Virus record (IMG/VR): IMGVR_UViG_3300042868_000976
Coordinates: 1 to 27,426 of that record
Reading direction: 5' to 3' (one strand)
Origin: a virus
Length of the DNA: 27,426 bases
A program made the position numbers and the translations under genes. The first letter of the stretch is position 1. Each line of letters opens with the position of its first letter. Below are positions 1 through 7,073 of this stretch, in pieces. The notes under the pieces are model-generated. The model saw nothing but the letters and a program-made list of their open reading frames with translations, searched no databases and was not told where the DNA came from.

Positions 1-18
1 GGGGGGCCGAAGCCCCCC
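1..18 (-). terminator. GC-rich hairpin with UUCG loop, terminator of the 29-436 gene
   Basis: Read on the minus strand this is a perfect 7-bp stem GGGGGGC/GCCCCCC closed by a TTCG tetraloop, 11 nt past the stop codon of the leftward gene at 29-436. The window edge hides any following T-tract. The same 18 bases occur on the plus strand at 8757-8774. The very stable C(UUCG)G loop and the position favour a transcription terminator or 3'-end stabiliser. Confidence 0.7.
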
Positions 19-28
19 GTGAGGGGCC

Positions 29-436
29 TCAGGATGCGAGGCCAAACTTGGCGAGGCGGCTGTCGATGCCGTGGCCAGTGGATACATGGGTGCGCTTGGG
101 CTTGGCACTCCACTCTTCGCCAGCGAGAAGGAAGTAGACTCCCTTGTCTGCGGCGTGACGCTCTTCGAGAATGGCAAGCTCGGCTTCCATCTGCTCATAA
201 CGGTCGAGCAGGCGTTCCAGTTTGACATCGGTGATCTCTTGGCCACGCTGGGGCAGAAGGTCTTTGATCTCAGCGGCAAGGTCGCCCATCTGTCCCTGCC
301 CAGTGCGCTTCCACATCATGCTGTTGTGGCTGGTGAAGCAGGCATCCCGTGCCATGGAGATTTCAAGGTATTCGTTACCGTTATGGTATTTGATGACGGC
401 GAGTTTCAGATCGACAAGGTTGGTTTGCTTAGTCAT
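29..436 (-). CDS. Hypothetical phage protein, 135 aa
   Basis: I do not recognise this protein. The chosen ATG has a good Shine-Dalgarno (AGGAG, about 8 nt upstream); a longer in-frame reading to 529 crosses a hairpin and is unlikely. The sequence is soluble, with no signal or membrane segment. Residues about 60-95 are charged and leucine-rich (LERLLDRYEQMEAELAILEE) and probably form a helix or short coiled coil. The C-terminus is basic then glycine-rich. It is transcribed leftward, divergently from the late genes, and is followed by a strong UUCG-loop terminator, so it may be the last or only gene of a short unit. It could belong to the early arm, but nothing in the sequence gives its function. 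Confidence 0.72.
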   Translation of the reverse strand: MTKQTNLVDLKLAVIKYHNGNEYLEISMARDACFTSHNSMMWKRTGQGQMGDLAAEIKDLLPQRGQEITDVKLERLLDRYEQMEAELAILEERHAADKGVYFLLAGEEWSAKPKRTHVSTGHGIDSRLAKFGLAS

Positions 437-455
437 GTCTAGGTCTCCTGTTTGT

Positions 456-476
456 TGGCGAGGACCACCCTCGCCA
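456..476 (-). promoter_or_regulatory. Leader hairpin upstream of the 29-436 gene
   Basis: A perfect 8-bp stem, TGGCGAGG/CCTCGCCA, with a 5-nt loop lies in the leftward leader, just before the Shine-Dalgarno of the gene at 29-436. There is no T-tract after it on the minus strand. It could be a 5'-end stabiliser, a processing site or a weak terminator for a transcript starting further right. Confidence 0.45.
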
Positions 477-520
477 TGAGTGCAAGACGCACCTGCGAGT
501 AACCGACGAAGGAGGCTTGC

Positions 521-619
521 AGTTCGCAAGCGTAATCCCCCAAAGGCGGATGTGTTCGAGGGCGCAACGGAGACGCACAGACCAACAGCGACTGTGCAAA
601 AGGATTATGCTTGCGAACT
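521..619. repeat. 18-bp inverted repeat with 63-nt spacer
   Basis: AGTTCGCAAGCGTAATCC at 521-538 is the reverse complement of GGATTATGCTTGCGAACT at 602-619 at 17 of 18 positions. The spacer holds a second, perfect 6-bp inverted repeat (575-580/592-597) and, at 593-601, the reverse complement of TTTTGCACA, which fits a relaxed DnaA-box consensus. Each arm presents the same sequence toward one of the two divergent transcription units, as expected for paired operators, divergent promoters or an origin-like element. Which of these it is cannot be decided here. Confidence 0.6.
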
Positions 620-772
620 GTTACCGCTGGTGCGACGCCAGCATGAAGGGCGAGGTGGCCGCAGCAACAGGAGACCGTCAGACGCGCTGAGCAAACCAAC
701 CTTGGAGCATCTGACACTGGCCCTTTTAGTATGCCTGATCACGTTTAGCTGTAACAATCGACCAAAGCAGGG

Positions 773-790
773 TTTGTGCGTTGACAGCCC
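773..790 (+). promoter_or_regulatory. Putative phage late promoter, copy A
   Basis: TTTGTGCGTTGACAGCCC begins 61 nt before the small terminase ATG. Its first 11 bases are identical to copies at 7510 and 19122 and differ by one base from the copy at 4237. It includes a TTGACA hexamer, but no matching -10 box follows and the conservation among copies starts upstream of that hexamer, so a host sigma-70 promoter is the weaker reading. A CAGCCC/GGGCTG inverted repeat (785-790/826-831) spans the leader behind it. Confidence 0.55.
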
Positions 791-833
791 TTTAGCAGAG
801 GTGGCTTATGGGGGGGACATAGGGGGGGCTGAC

Positions 834-1220
834 ATGGTAGGTAAAGCACCTGCAACGAAGGACAGGTTGACCACGAAGCAAAGGGCGCTGGTTGAAGCGT
901 ATGTTGCAAACGGTGGAAACTTGACGAAAGCCGCAGAAGAAGCAGGATACGCTGAGGGCAACAGCGGAAGAGTGACTGCGTGGAAGGCGATGAAGACCGC
1001 CCATGTGCAGCAGTACCTGATGCAGCAGACAGCAGCGGCGTTCAGTACACATGCAGCGATGGCTGTACACAAGGTCGCTAGCTTGGCACAGAAGGCCAAG
1101 AGCGAGTATGTACAGCTCGAAGCGAGTAAGGACATATTGGATCGTGCCGGGTTCAAGCCGATAGACAGAGCGCAGGTACAAGTCGCTGGTGACATCAGGG
1201 TTCAGATAGACCTTGGCTAG
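834..1220 (+). CDS. terS: Terminase small subunit (putative)
   Basis: This 128-residue protein probably recognises phage DNA and hands it to the large terminase for packaging. After a short polar N-terminus, residues about 12-55 (TTKQRALVEAYVANGGNLT then KAAEEAGYA) have the pattern of the helix-turn-helix at the start of many phage small terminases. The rest is helical (about 60-100), fitting the oligomerisation core, with a polar tail ending in QVQVAGDIRVQIDL. ATG 834 is preferred because a G-rich Shine-Dalgarno (AGGGGGGG at 821-828) precedes it; GTG 801 is in frame but poorly supported. It opens the late arm behind a copy of the repeated late motif and is followed by a terminator at 1273-1318. 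Assignment rests on the N-terminal pattern, length and synteny with the large subunit 1.5 kb downstream. Confidence 0.75.
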   Translation: MVGKAPATKDRLTTKQRALVEAYVANGGNLTKAAEEAGYAEGNSGRVTAWKAMKTAHVQQYLMQQTAAAFSTHAAMAVHKVASLAQKAKSEYVQLEASKDILDRAGFKPIDRAQVQVAGDIRVQIDLG

Positions 1221-1272
1221 CGGAGAAAAAAGTCCCTGCGATTACAGTGTGATAGTAGGGGGTGGGGGGAAA

Positions 1273-1318
1273 AGTGAGAGACACAAGGTTACATATAGTC
1301 CCTCACTCGTATTTTTTT
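1273..1318 (+). terminator. Rho-independent terminator after the small terminase gene
   Basis: AGTGAGAGAC at 1273-1282 pairs with GTCCCTCACT at 1298-1307 at nine of ten positions around a 15-nt loop, followed by CGTA and seven T residues (1312-1318). The gap 1221-1446 otherwise holds G-rich runs at 1258-1269 and no convincing gene. Readthrough would be needed to reach the small genes downstream unless they have their own promoter, which I could not identify. Confidence 0.7.
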
Positions 1319-1446
1319 CCACTAAGGTTCGCTATCAAAGAGGTGAGCGATGAGAGTTGGAGTGATGATGGGTTCCAGGTTTGGGAACAAGGTTCCTGAA
1401 CGACAGCCTTTTGGTGATCTCTCTATGGCTAAGAAGGGGATTGGTT

Positions 1447-1752
1447 ATGAAGACTCCGGCGTGGCAGAGGAAAGCGGGGCAGAATCCGGCAGGCGGATTA
1501 AACGCCGCAGGAAGAGCCAGCTACAAGGCGGAGACGGGGGGGACCTTGAAGGCTCCGGTGAAGTCGGGGGACAATCCGAGGCGGGCTAGTTTCTTGGCGC
1601 GGATGGGGAACATGCCGGGGCCGGAAAAGGATGAGAAGGGAAGGCCGACGCGGTTGCTTCTAAGCTTGAAGGCTTGGGGGGCTAGCAGCAAGGCTGATGC
1701 GAAATCGAAGGCGCGGGCGATTAGTGCGCGGCTGAAAGCGAAGAAGGATTAA
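1447..1752 (+). CDS. DUF6321-type small basic phage protein
   Basis: The 101-residue product matches, from memory, the phage family annotated DUF6321: an N-terminal MKTPAWQRKAGQNPAGGLN, a central VKSGDNPRRASFLARMGNMP and a C-terminal RLLLSLKAWGASSKADA followed by a lysine-rich end. Function is unknown; the strongly basic composition suggests nucleic-acid contact or a virion role, but that is inference. ATG 1447 has an AAGGGGA Shine-Dalgarno about 7 nt upstream and gives the usual family N-terminus. A competing frame opening at ATG 1350 overlaps it and looks like a shadow in its second half. The gene starts a run of closely packed small genes leading to the large terminase. Confidence 0.82.
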   Translation: MKTPAWQRKAGQNPAGGLNAAGRASYKAETGGTLKAPVKSGDNPRRASFLARMGNMPGPEKDEKGRPTRLLLSLKAWGASSKADAKSKARAISARLKAKKD

Positions 1753-1756
1753 GCTC

Positions 1757-1942
1757 ATGTGCTTCGGCGGTGGACCTGATATTCCTGTGACCAAGATTGA
1801 GTATGAGAAGGAGGACTACGGCCCTCTTCCTTCATTGCGAACTGGTGAGACTGTGGCTCGGAGTGGGCCGAGTTATCAGAGTGTTCGGAAGGGATCGAAG
1901 GTTCGCAGCCTTCTTATGCCAACGGGGATGAGCAATGGCTGA
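1757..1942 (+). CDS. Small hypothetical protein, MCFG start, 61 aa
   Basis: I do not know its function. It begins MCFGGGPDIP and continues as a polar, proline- and glycine-containing chain without membrane segments; the C-terminal third is basic (VRKGSKVRS). Start codon 1757 follows an AAGGA Shine-Dalgarno lying in the end of the upstream gene, and the stop overlaps the next gene by 8 nt, so translational coupling is likely. The gp7.3-like gene at 4296 also starts MCFG, which hints at a common N-terminal signature for small structural proteins in this phage, with a cysteine at position 2. Confidence 0.72.
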   Translation: MCFGGGPDIPVTKIEYEKEDYGPLPSLRTGETVARSGPSYQSVRKGSKVRSLLMPTGMSNG

Positions 1943-2105
1943 TTCGATGAAGCTTGGTGGTGGTGGCCGCTACAAGAAACTCGTTAGGGAATTGGCATCG
2001 AGGGGTGCGAAAGACTCGAAGTCGCTAGCTGCCTATATTGGCCGCAAAAAATATGGTAAAGAGAAGTTCCAAGAGATGGCAGCTAAAGGTAGAAAGGAGA
2101 AGTAA
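1935..2105 (+). CDS. Small basic hypothetical protein, 56 aa
   Basis: ATG 1935 sits inside the last codons of the upstream gene with a GGGGA Shine-Dalgarno 6-7 nt before it, and the frame runs to TAA at 2103-2105. The product starts MADSMKLGGGGRYKKL, contains AAYIGRKKYGKEKF at about residues 32-45, and ends in a lysine/arginine-rich tail. I recall similar short basic proteins, with the same GGGGR start and IGRKKYG core, beside terminase genes of other phages. No function is known. The overlap, coding-like composition and the gene that follows after one base support it as real. Confidence 0.75.
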   Translation: MADSMKLGGGGRYKKLVRELASRGAKDSKSLAAYIGRKKYGKEKFQEMAAKGRKEK

Positions 2106-2106
2106 G

Positions 2107-2499
2107 ATGGCCGATGGTGAAGGCGCAAAGCCACTTATCCTGAATAGACGAATCTTGAAACCAGCAGAGAAGCGAGTTCTCAAAAAACTCTCAAGCCAAG
2201 TTAAATCCCTTAAGGATAAAATTGGCATGGAAATAGATGACCGAAACTTTGAGCAAAGCGATCATCCAGAGAGTCGTGCATACCTTGTTAAGCCAAAAGC
2301 CAAGGACAAACAGGAGTCCTTAAGGCGAGAAGAGGCTATGCGAATGCAGTTGAAAAATACAAACCGAATGATCAGCAAGGTAAAAGCTGGCGCTCTTGTT
2401 CCAAAGAGCCTGTTCAAGACTGCTGGCTCCGCACCATCCCTAAAGTCCGGCCTCGGCGCTGCTGTTGCGCGATGGAATGAACTGTTCCAAACAAACTGA
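2107..2499 (+). CDS. Hypothetical phage protein, 130 aa
   Basis: Not recognised. ATG 2107 follows the upstream stop by one base and has an AGGAG Shine-Dalgarno 7 nt upstream. The product is highly charged and lysine-rich with no membrane segment. Residues about 15-45 (LKPAEKRVLKKLSSQVKSLK) and 75-105 look helical, and the C-terminus (SGLGAAVARWNELFQ) is more hydrophobic. Its base composition is a little more A-rich than its neighbours. Position between small basic proteins and the large terminase suggests a packaging or head accessory role, but this is only context. Confidence 0.7.
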   Translation: MADGEGAKPLILNRRILKPAEKRVLKKLSSQVKSLKDKIGMEIDDRNFEQSDHPESRAYLVKPKAKDKQESLRREEAMRMQLKNTNRMISKVKAGALVPKSLFKTAGSAPSLKSGLGAAVARWNELFQTN

Positions 2500-2505
2500 G
2501 GGCAG

Positions 2506-2694
2506 ATGAGCTTTATCAGCACAATCGGAAAACAAGACTTGGACCTTCTTCGCAACATTGTGAGGAAGGTTCACTTGGCTTATGTCCCAAAGGACAAGGC
2601 CACCAACAAAGAGTGCGACAAGCTGATTGAAAGCTTGGGGCCTGAGATTGTAGAGAAGATGATCCGCTTCGGGGTGGACAAGGGACTTCGATGA
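2506..2694 (+). CDS. Small helical protein upstream of terL, 62 aa
   Basis: A short soluble protein with an amphipathic helical pattern (KQDLDLLRNIVRKVHLAYVP, then KLIESLGPEIVEKMIRFGVD). GAGGG lies before ATG 2506. Its stop overlaps the large terminase start as ATGA at 2691-2694, so the two are probably translationally coupled. Function is unknown. It is too small and the wrong shape for a classical small terminase, which is better placed at 834. Confidence 0.72.
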   Translation: MSFISTIGKQDLDLLRNIVRKVHLAYVPKDKATNKECDKLIESLGPEIVEKMIRFGVDKGLR

Positions 2695-4214
2695 TCGACT
2701 TCAAGTATAAGCCTGATGGTGAGGTGCTGAAGGACTTCATGAAGGACGACACCTTCTTTCGCGGCATCCGTGGTCCTGTCGGTTCAGGTAAGTCGGTCGG
2801 ATGTTGCGTTGAGGTTTTTCGTCGCGCCTTAATGCAAGAGAAGGGGCCGGATGGTAAGCGCAAGAGCCGTTGGGCTATCATTCGAAACACCAACCCACAG
2901 CTTAGAACGACGACGATCAAGACTTGGCTGGACTGGTTTCCCGAGAATGATTGGGGCAAGTTTACTTGGTCAGTGCCTTACACGCACATGATTAAGAAGG
3001 GTGACTTAGAGCTTGAGGTTATCTTCCTCGCTCTTGATAGACCCGAAGATGTGAAGAAACTTCTGTCGCTGGAACTTACTGGTATCTGGATCAACGAGGC
3101 TAGGGAAATTCCCAAGAGCATCATTGATGCTTGTACCATGCGCGTGGGTCGCTACCCTTCTATGCGCGATGGTGGCCCTAGCTGGACTGGCGTTATCGCA
3201 GATACCAACGCACCGGAAGAAGATCACTGGTGGCCGATCATGTCTGGTGAGGTTCCGATCCCAGACCACATTCCCAAGGAACAGGCAAAGATGCTGGTGA
3301 AGCCAAGCAACTGGCGCTTCTTTACCCAGCCTGCCGGGATGGTTGAGGTCAAGAATGATAGCGGCGACATTGAGAAGTACGAGCCAAACGCAAAGGCTGA
3401 GAACCGCAAGAACATGATGCAGTCGTATTACCCGAACTTGATTCAGGGTAAGACCAAAAGCTGGATCGATGTCTATGTGATGAACCGCCTTGGCACCATT
3501 CAGGATGGAAAGCCAGTGTATCCCATGTTTGCCACAGAGGCTCACGTTGCTCAGGAAGAGATTCCGATTGCGGCGGGCCAGCCTGTCTATGTTGGATTGG
3601 ACTTTGGCCTTACGCCTGCGGCTGCAATTGGCCAGAAGGTCAGAGGTCGGTGGCTGATTCAGTCTGAGATTGTCGCCATTGATATGGGCATCGTCAGGTT
3701 TGCTGAGGTTCTACGCAATGAACTGGCAACTAGATTTGCGGCGGCTGGCGAAACTATCATCTATGGCGATCCGGCTGGTGACTTTAGAGCGCAGACCGAT
3801 GAATCAACGCCGTTCCATATCTTGCGGGGCGCTGGACTGCGGGCCTTTCCTACGCACTCCAACTCGCCTGACCTGCGGATTGAAGCTGTTTCTTCTCAGC
3901 TTACCAAGATGGTCGAGGGCAAGCCCGCGTTTCTCTTGGATCGGCGCTGCACGACAATCATCAAGGGCTTTGAGGGCGGCTATTCCTACAAGCGCATGGA
4001 GGTTTCTGGTGAGCGGTATGCCGACAAGCCAGAGAAGAACATGTTCAGCCACGTCCATGACGCCTTGCAGTATCTTCTTCTCGGCGCTGGCGAGGGACGA
4101 GCCTTGATGAATAGCCAGAAACCAGCGCAGGTTACAGTTGCCAAGCGTGACTTTGACGTGTTTGCGCGGCAAGATAAGCCTAAGCGTAGGCAGGGACTCT
4201 GGGCTAGGATGTAG
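2691..4214 (+). CDS. terL: Terminase large subunit
   Basis: This 507-residue packaging motor has both expected halves. The ATPase domain carries Walker A GPVGSGKS at residues 28-35 and a Walker B-like TGIWINEA with the catalytic glutamate at about 136. The RNase H-like nuclease domain shows its acidic residues in GLDFG (D304), YGDPAG (D360) and HVHDALQY (D457). Length fits podovirus large terminases. ATG 2691 overlaps the upstream stop by 4 nt. In T7 this gene is near the end of the late region; here it precedes the portal, and a terminator (4218-4240) and a new copy of the late motif follow directly. Confidence 0.96.
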   Translation: MIDFKYKPDGEVLKDFMKDDTFFRGIRGPVGSGKSVGCCVEVFRRALMQEKGPDGKRKSRWAIIRNTNPQLRTTTIKTWLDWFPENDWGKFTWSVPYTHMIKKGDLELEVIFLALDRPEDVKKLLSLELTGIWINEAREIPKSIIDACTMRVGRYPSMRDGGPSWTGVIADTNAPEEDHWWPIMSGEVPIPDHIPKEQAKMLVKPSNWRFFTQPAGMVEVKNDSGDIEKYEPNAKAENRKNMMQSYYPNLIQGKTKSWIDVYVMNRLGTIQDGKPVYPMFATEAHVAQEEIPIAAGQPVYVGLDFGLTPAAAIGQKVRGRWLIQSEIVAIDMGIVRFAEVLRNELATRFAAAGETIIYGDPAGDFRAQTDESTPFHILRGAGLRAFPTHSNSPDLRIEAVSSQLTKMVEGKPAFLLDRRCTTIIKGFEGGYSYKRMEVSGERYADKPEKNMFSHVHDALQYLLLGAGEGRALMNSQKPAQVTVAKRDFDVFARQDKPKRRQGLWARM

Positions 4215-4217
4215 TCC

Positions 4218-4240
4218 AGCGAAGCCGCTTCGTTGTTTTG
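4218..4240 (+). terminator. Terminator after the large terminase gene
   Basis: AGCGAAG at 4218-4224 pairs with CTTCGTT at 4228-4234 (one G-T pair) around a 3-nt loop, followed by GTTTTG. It begins 4 nt after the large terminase stop. Its T-rich tail runs directly into the next copy of the late motif, so a terminator and a putative promoter are packed back to back. Confidence 0.6.
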
Positions 4241-4254
4241 TGCATTGATGCAAC
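4237..4254 (+). promoter_or_regulatory. Putative phage late promoter, copy B
   Basis: TTTGTGCATTGATGCAAC starts 59 nt before the gp7.3-like ATG. It differs from the copy at 19122 in only two of 18 positions. The GATGC inside it can pair with GCATC at 4258-4262 to form a small hairpin. No -10-like box follows the TTGATG part. Confidence 0.6.
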
Positions 4255-4295
4255 CGCGCATCTGTGCTTTTCCAAGGGAAACATAGGAGGCAACC

Positions 4296-4553
4296 ATGTG
4301 CTTTGGACCTAGTAAGGCGGAAAAACAAGCCGCACAGAAATCTCAAGAGGATCAGCAGAAAGCTGCGGATGAAGCTCAGGCAGCAGCGGATGAAGCTCAG
4401 CGTGAAGAGGCTGAGGTTCGTGCAGAAGCCAAGCAGGAAGACATTTCTGAGGCGCTTGATGCCCGCACTAAGCGGCGCGGCATGAGCGGTGGCGCTGGTC
4501 GTCGCTCTCTATTCTCGGCTGGCGCTCAAGGATTTTTGGGAAGGTTCCAGTAA
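4296..4553 (+). CDS. T7 gp7.3-like virion/tail assembly protein (putative)
   Basis: An 85-residue protein beginning MCFGPSKAEKQAAQK, with an alanine/glutamate-rich helical or coiled-coil middle (about 10-60) and a basic glycine-rich end, RRGMSGGAGRRSLFSAGAQG. T7 gp7.3, a tail assembly protein encoded just before the portal gene, has a comparable end (basic residues, GG, then KKSLS), and this gene occupies the same place: its TAA abuts the portal ATG. AGGAGG at 4287-4292 is a strong Shine-Dalgarno with only 3 nt of spacing. The gp7.3 link rests on synteny and the tail motif only. Confidence 0.72.
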   Translation: MCFGPSKAEKQAAQKSQEDQQKAADEAQAAADEAQREEAEVRAEAKQEDISEALDARTKRRGMSGGAGRRSLFSAGAQGFLGRFQ

Positions 4554-6092
4554 ATGAAAGACCCCTTGGCCAAAAAGTATCTGGAACGTTACCTGAAGGC
4601 CAAGGCTTTTCGGGAGAACTGGGTTCCCTTGTTTGAGGAGTGCTACGAGTACGCGCTGCCTCAACGCGAGTCCTTCTATTACGAAGAAGCAGGCCAGCGC
4701 CGTGACGACAGAATCTTTGATGAGACTGCCGTTGTCGGTGTGCAAGAGTTTGCCAGCCGACTGCAAAGCGGACTTGTTCCTAACTTTGCGCGTTGGGCCG
4801 ATCTCATTGCAGGCTCCGAGGTTCCCAAGGAACAGCGTGATGGCGTGGACAAGGAGCTTGATGATGTAACTGAATACGTCTTCGAGATTCTTCAAAGCTC
4901 CAACTTCAACCAAGAAGTCCATGAGTCGTTCATGGATTTGGCCGTTGGCACTGGCATCTTGGCCGTTGAAGAAGGCGACTCAATCAATCCAGTAGTCTTC
5001 GCTGCGGTTCCGCTGCCACATGTGGTTCTGGATACTGGACCAGATGATCGCATTGATCATGTGTTCCGTGAACGAAAGAAGGTGCGCTTTGCTGATCTGG
5101 AAATCCTCTATCCCAAGGGGACATTCGATCAGAAAGTAATCAAGCGAATGAATGGTGATGACACTACTACTGTTCTTGAGGTGGTGTGCCGTGACTACGA
5201 CCTTCGCAATGAAGAAGGTTACTATCACTATGCAATCTGCATGGAGACTGAAACCGTTCTGCACAAGAAGCAGATGAAGGGCGTTGGTTCCAATCCGTTC
5301 ATTTGCTTTCGTTGGTCGAAATGCGCTGGCGAGGTTTACGGTCGCGGCCCGCTTCTTAATGCGCTATCGGCCATCAAAACCACGAACCTGACAATTGAGT
5401 TGATCCTTGAAAATGCTCAGATGTCGATCAGTGGCATCTACCAGATGGAAGATGATGGGGTGATTAACCCTGACACCATCCGTCTGGTTCCCGGCACAAT
5501 CATTCCCAAAGCTATGGGAAGCCAAGGTTTGCAGCCAATCAATGCAGCTGGTCGCTTTGACGTGGCCCAGCTTATCTTGAGTGACATGCGCCTGAACATT
5601 AAGCGCGCACTCTACAACGATATGCTTGGCAACCCAGACAAGACCCCTGCAACTGCAACCGAAGTGGCTGAGCGAATGGCCGACCTTTCGCGGCGCATCG
5701 GCTCCGCCTTTGGTCGCTTGCAGGCTGAGCTTGTGCAGCCAGTTCTTCAGCGTGTGATCTACATTTTGAAGAAGCAGGGCCGCATCCAAGTGCCGACTAT
5801 CAATGGCCGTGAGGTCAAGGTTCGCTCAGTGTCCCCATTGGCTCAAGCTCAGGCCAATCAGGACATCTCGAATGTCGCTCGTTACCTACAATTGGTCGGT
5901 GGCGTCTTCGGTCCTGAGATGTTGCAGATGCTCATCGACTCGGAAGCAAGCGCAATTTATCTGGCAAAGAAGTTTGGTGTGCCAGAAAGCTTGATCCGCG
6001 ACGAAGAGCAGCGTAAGCAGATAGCTGCAATAGCGCAGCAGTTAGCGCAGCAACAGTCGGGAGCGCAACTTGGTCAACCAGCCCAAGGTTAA
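4554..6092 (+). CDS. Portal protein (head-tail connector)
   Basis: The 512-residue product is a podovirus portal protein of the T7 gp8 family, which forms the dodecameric ring at one head vertex through which DNA is packaged and to which the tail binds. The N-terminal pattern (RYLKAKAFRENWVPLFEECYEYALPQ, split here by residues about 12-37) and FASRLQSGLVPNFARW at about 68-83 are typical. Further family-like stretches are FMDLAVGTGILAVEEG (about 126-141) and GRGPLLNALSAIKTTN (about 264-279). The C-terminus is rich in glutamine and alanine. It starts directly after the upstream TAA with GGGAAGG as ribosome-binding site, and overlaps the next gene by 23 nt. Confidence 0.95.
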   Translation: MKDPLAKKYLERYLKAKAFRENWVPLFEECYEYALPQRESFYYEEAGQRRDDRIFDETAVVGVQEFASRLQSGLVPNFARWADLIAGSEVPKEQRDGVDKELDDVTEYVFEILQSSNFNQEVHESFMDLAVGTGILAVEEGDSINPVVFAAVPLPHVVLDTGPDDRIDHVFRERKKVRFADLEILYPKGTFDQKVIKRMNGDDTTTVLEVVCRDYDLRNEEGYYHYAICMETETVLHKKQMKGVGSNPFICFRWSKCAGEVYGRGPLLNALSAIKTTNLTIELILENAQMSISGIYQMEDDGVINPDTIRLVPGTIIPKAMGSQGLQPINAAGRFDVAQLILSDMRLNIKRALYNDMLGNPDKTPATATEVAERMADLSRRIGSAFGRLQAELVQPVLQRVIYILKKQGRIQVPTINGREVKVRSVSPLAQAQANQDISNVARYLQLVGGVFGPEMLQMLIDSEASAIYLAKKFGVPESLIRDEEQRKQIAAIAQQLAQQQSGAQLGQPAQG

Positions 6093-6333
6093 TATCGGAA
6101 TAGACGGCAGCGTAAGGGCTGTCGATGCTGACAGACAGATCAGCCAGAACATAGCGGAGGTCTTCTCGTCCCCAGCGGGCAAGGAAGTCCTTCGCTATCT
6201 TCGTTCTATCACCATCGAAATGGTCAGTGGTCCCAACATCACAACCGAAGAGCTTCGACACTTGGAGGGCCAGCGTTATCTTGTTGGCCTAATTGAGCGT
6301 CGTATTGACCATGCACATAGGAGCAAACAATGA
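6070..6333 (+). CDS. Hypothetical protein between portal and scaffold, 87 aa
   Basis: The frame has no early ATG; TTG 6070 is chosen because CGGGAG lies 6 nt upstream inside the portal gene. It overlaps the portal end by 23 nt and the scaffold start by 4 nt (ATGA), so coupled translation with both is likely. The soluble product carries VLRYLRSITIEMVSGPNIT and RHLEGQRYLVGLIERRIDHA, two probable helices. Short genes of this kind recur between portal and scaffold in T7-like marine phages as I remember them, but no function is known to me. Confidence 0.78.
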   Translation: MVNQPKVNIGIDGSVRAVDADRQISQNIAEVFSSPAGKEVLRYLRSITIEMVSGPNITTEELRHLEGQRYLVGLIERRIDHAHRSKQ

Positions 6334-7073
6334 GCGAATCGCTTTTGTCATCAGCGCCAGCGCCCGCTGTTAATGATCAGATCACCGACTCTGTAACTCA
6401 AGCTGCACCGCAGCAAACTGATTCTTCTCAGCGTCCCGAATGGCTCCCTGAGAAATACAAGTCGCCAGAGGATTTAGCCAAAGCTTACAAAGAGCTTGAG
6501 GGCAAACTTGGCGCTCGCGACGAAGATATGCGGAAGAAGGTGATGGAAGAGCTTCAAGCCGAAGCTTACAAGGATCGCCCGCCGTCCGCTGGCGAGTATA
6601 GCCTTCCCGACTTTGTGAACGAAGAAGAGGCTGTGAATAGCGACCTACTCAAGTGGTGGGCGGATCAAGCCTTTGAGAACGGCTACTCTCAGTCTGAGTT
6701 TGAGAAGGGTATTGAGATTTACATGAAGTCCATGCCAGCCCCGCCTGATCTTGCGGCTGAGGCACAAAAGCTGGGCGACAACTCAAACCAGCGTATCGAA
6801 GCTGCTTCTGCGTTTGCCATGAAGTTCTTCCCTCAAGAAACCTTGCCAGCCATTGAGCGTCTGTGCGAAAGCGCAGAAGGCATTATCGCCCTTGAGGTGA
6901 TGATGGAAGCCATGAAGGATGGCAGCTTTACTCAGACTGCTAATCCGGCAAGTGGCTTATCTGCGGCAGACCTGCGTGAAATGATGAAGGATGAGCGTTA
7001 TTGGAATCCATCCAAGCGCGACAATGACTTCATTAAGAAGGTAGATGGCGGGTTCAAGAAACTCTATGGCTAA
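6330..7073 (+). CDS. Capsid assembly scaffolding protein
   Basis: A 247-residue acidic protein like T7 gp9, which guides capsid shell assembly and then leaves. The N-terminus is a disordered Ala/Pro/Gln-rich segment (1-35), followed by RPEWLPEKYKSPEDLAKAYKELEGK at about 36-60, a hallmark of this family (quoted across its parts), a helical acidic middle, and a basic lysine-rich C-terminal tail (SKRDNDFIKKVDGGFKKLYG), the usual capsid-binding end. It lies between portal and major capsid genes as expected, and its start overlaps the upstream stop as ATGA. Confidence 0.92.
   Translation: MSESLLSSAPAPAVNDQITDSVTQAAPQQTDSSQRPEWLPEKYKSPEDLAKAYKELEGKLGARDEDMRKKVMEELQAEAYKDRPPSAGEYSLPDFVNEEEAVNSDLLKWWADQAFENGYSQSEFEKGIEIYMKSMPAPPDLAAEAQKLGDNSNQRIEAASAFAMKFFPQETLPAIERLCESAEGIIALEVMMEAMKDGSFTQTANPASGLSAADLREMMKDERYWNPSKRDNDFIKKVDGGFKKLYG

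Larger units (their letters stand above)
437..833. promoter_or_regulatory. Gene-free divergent control region
   Basis: About 400 bases separate the leftward gene at 29-436 from the rightward small terminase gene. Both flanking genes point outward, so promoters for both arms should lie here. Visible elements are a hairpin at 456-476, an 18-bp inverted repeat at 521-538/602-619, a smaller perfect inverted repeat GCACAG/CTGTGC at 575-580/592-597, the repeated late motif at 773-790, and two runs of seven G at 810-816 and 822-828 just before the terminase start. Reading frames that cross the region have no good ribosome-binding sites. No convincing paired -35/-10 host promoter was found by eye. 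Confidence 0.6.

Noticed and set aside
439-717. Leftward ORF of 92 codons upstream of the 29-436 gene
   Set aside because: Cysteine/arginine-rich shadow composition, lies over the inverted-repeat region and has no ribosome-binding site.
781-811. Sigma-70 promoter from TTGACA at 781
   Set aside because: No -10 box at proper spacing, and the conserved motif begins upstream of the hexamer and lacks TTGACA in the other copies.
480-833. Open N-terminal extension of the small terminase frame
   Set aside because: It crosses the inverted repeats and the late motif, lacks a ribosome-binding site and reads as non-coding; ATG 834 has one.
1350-1589. ORF starting at ATG 1350 with a plausible Shine-Dalgarno
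   Set aside because: Its second half is the out-of-frame shadow of the DUF6321 gene (Gly/Arg/Glu-rich); only a short leader peptide could be real.
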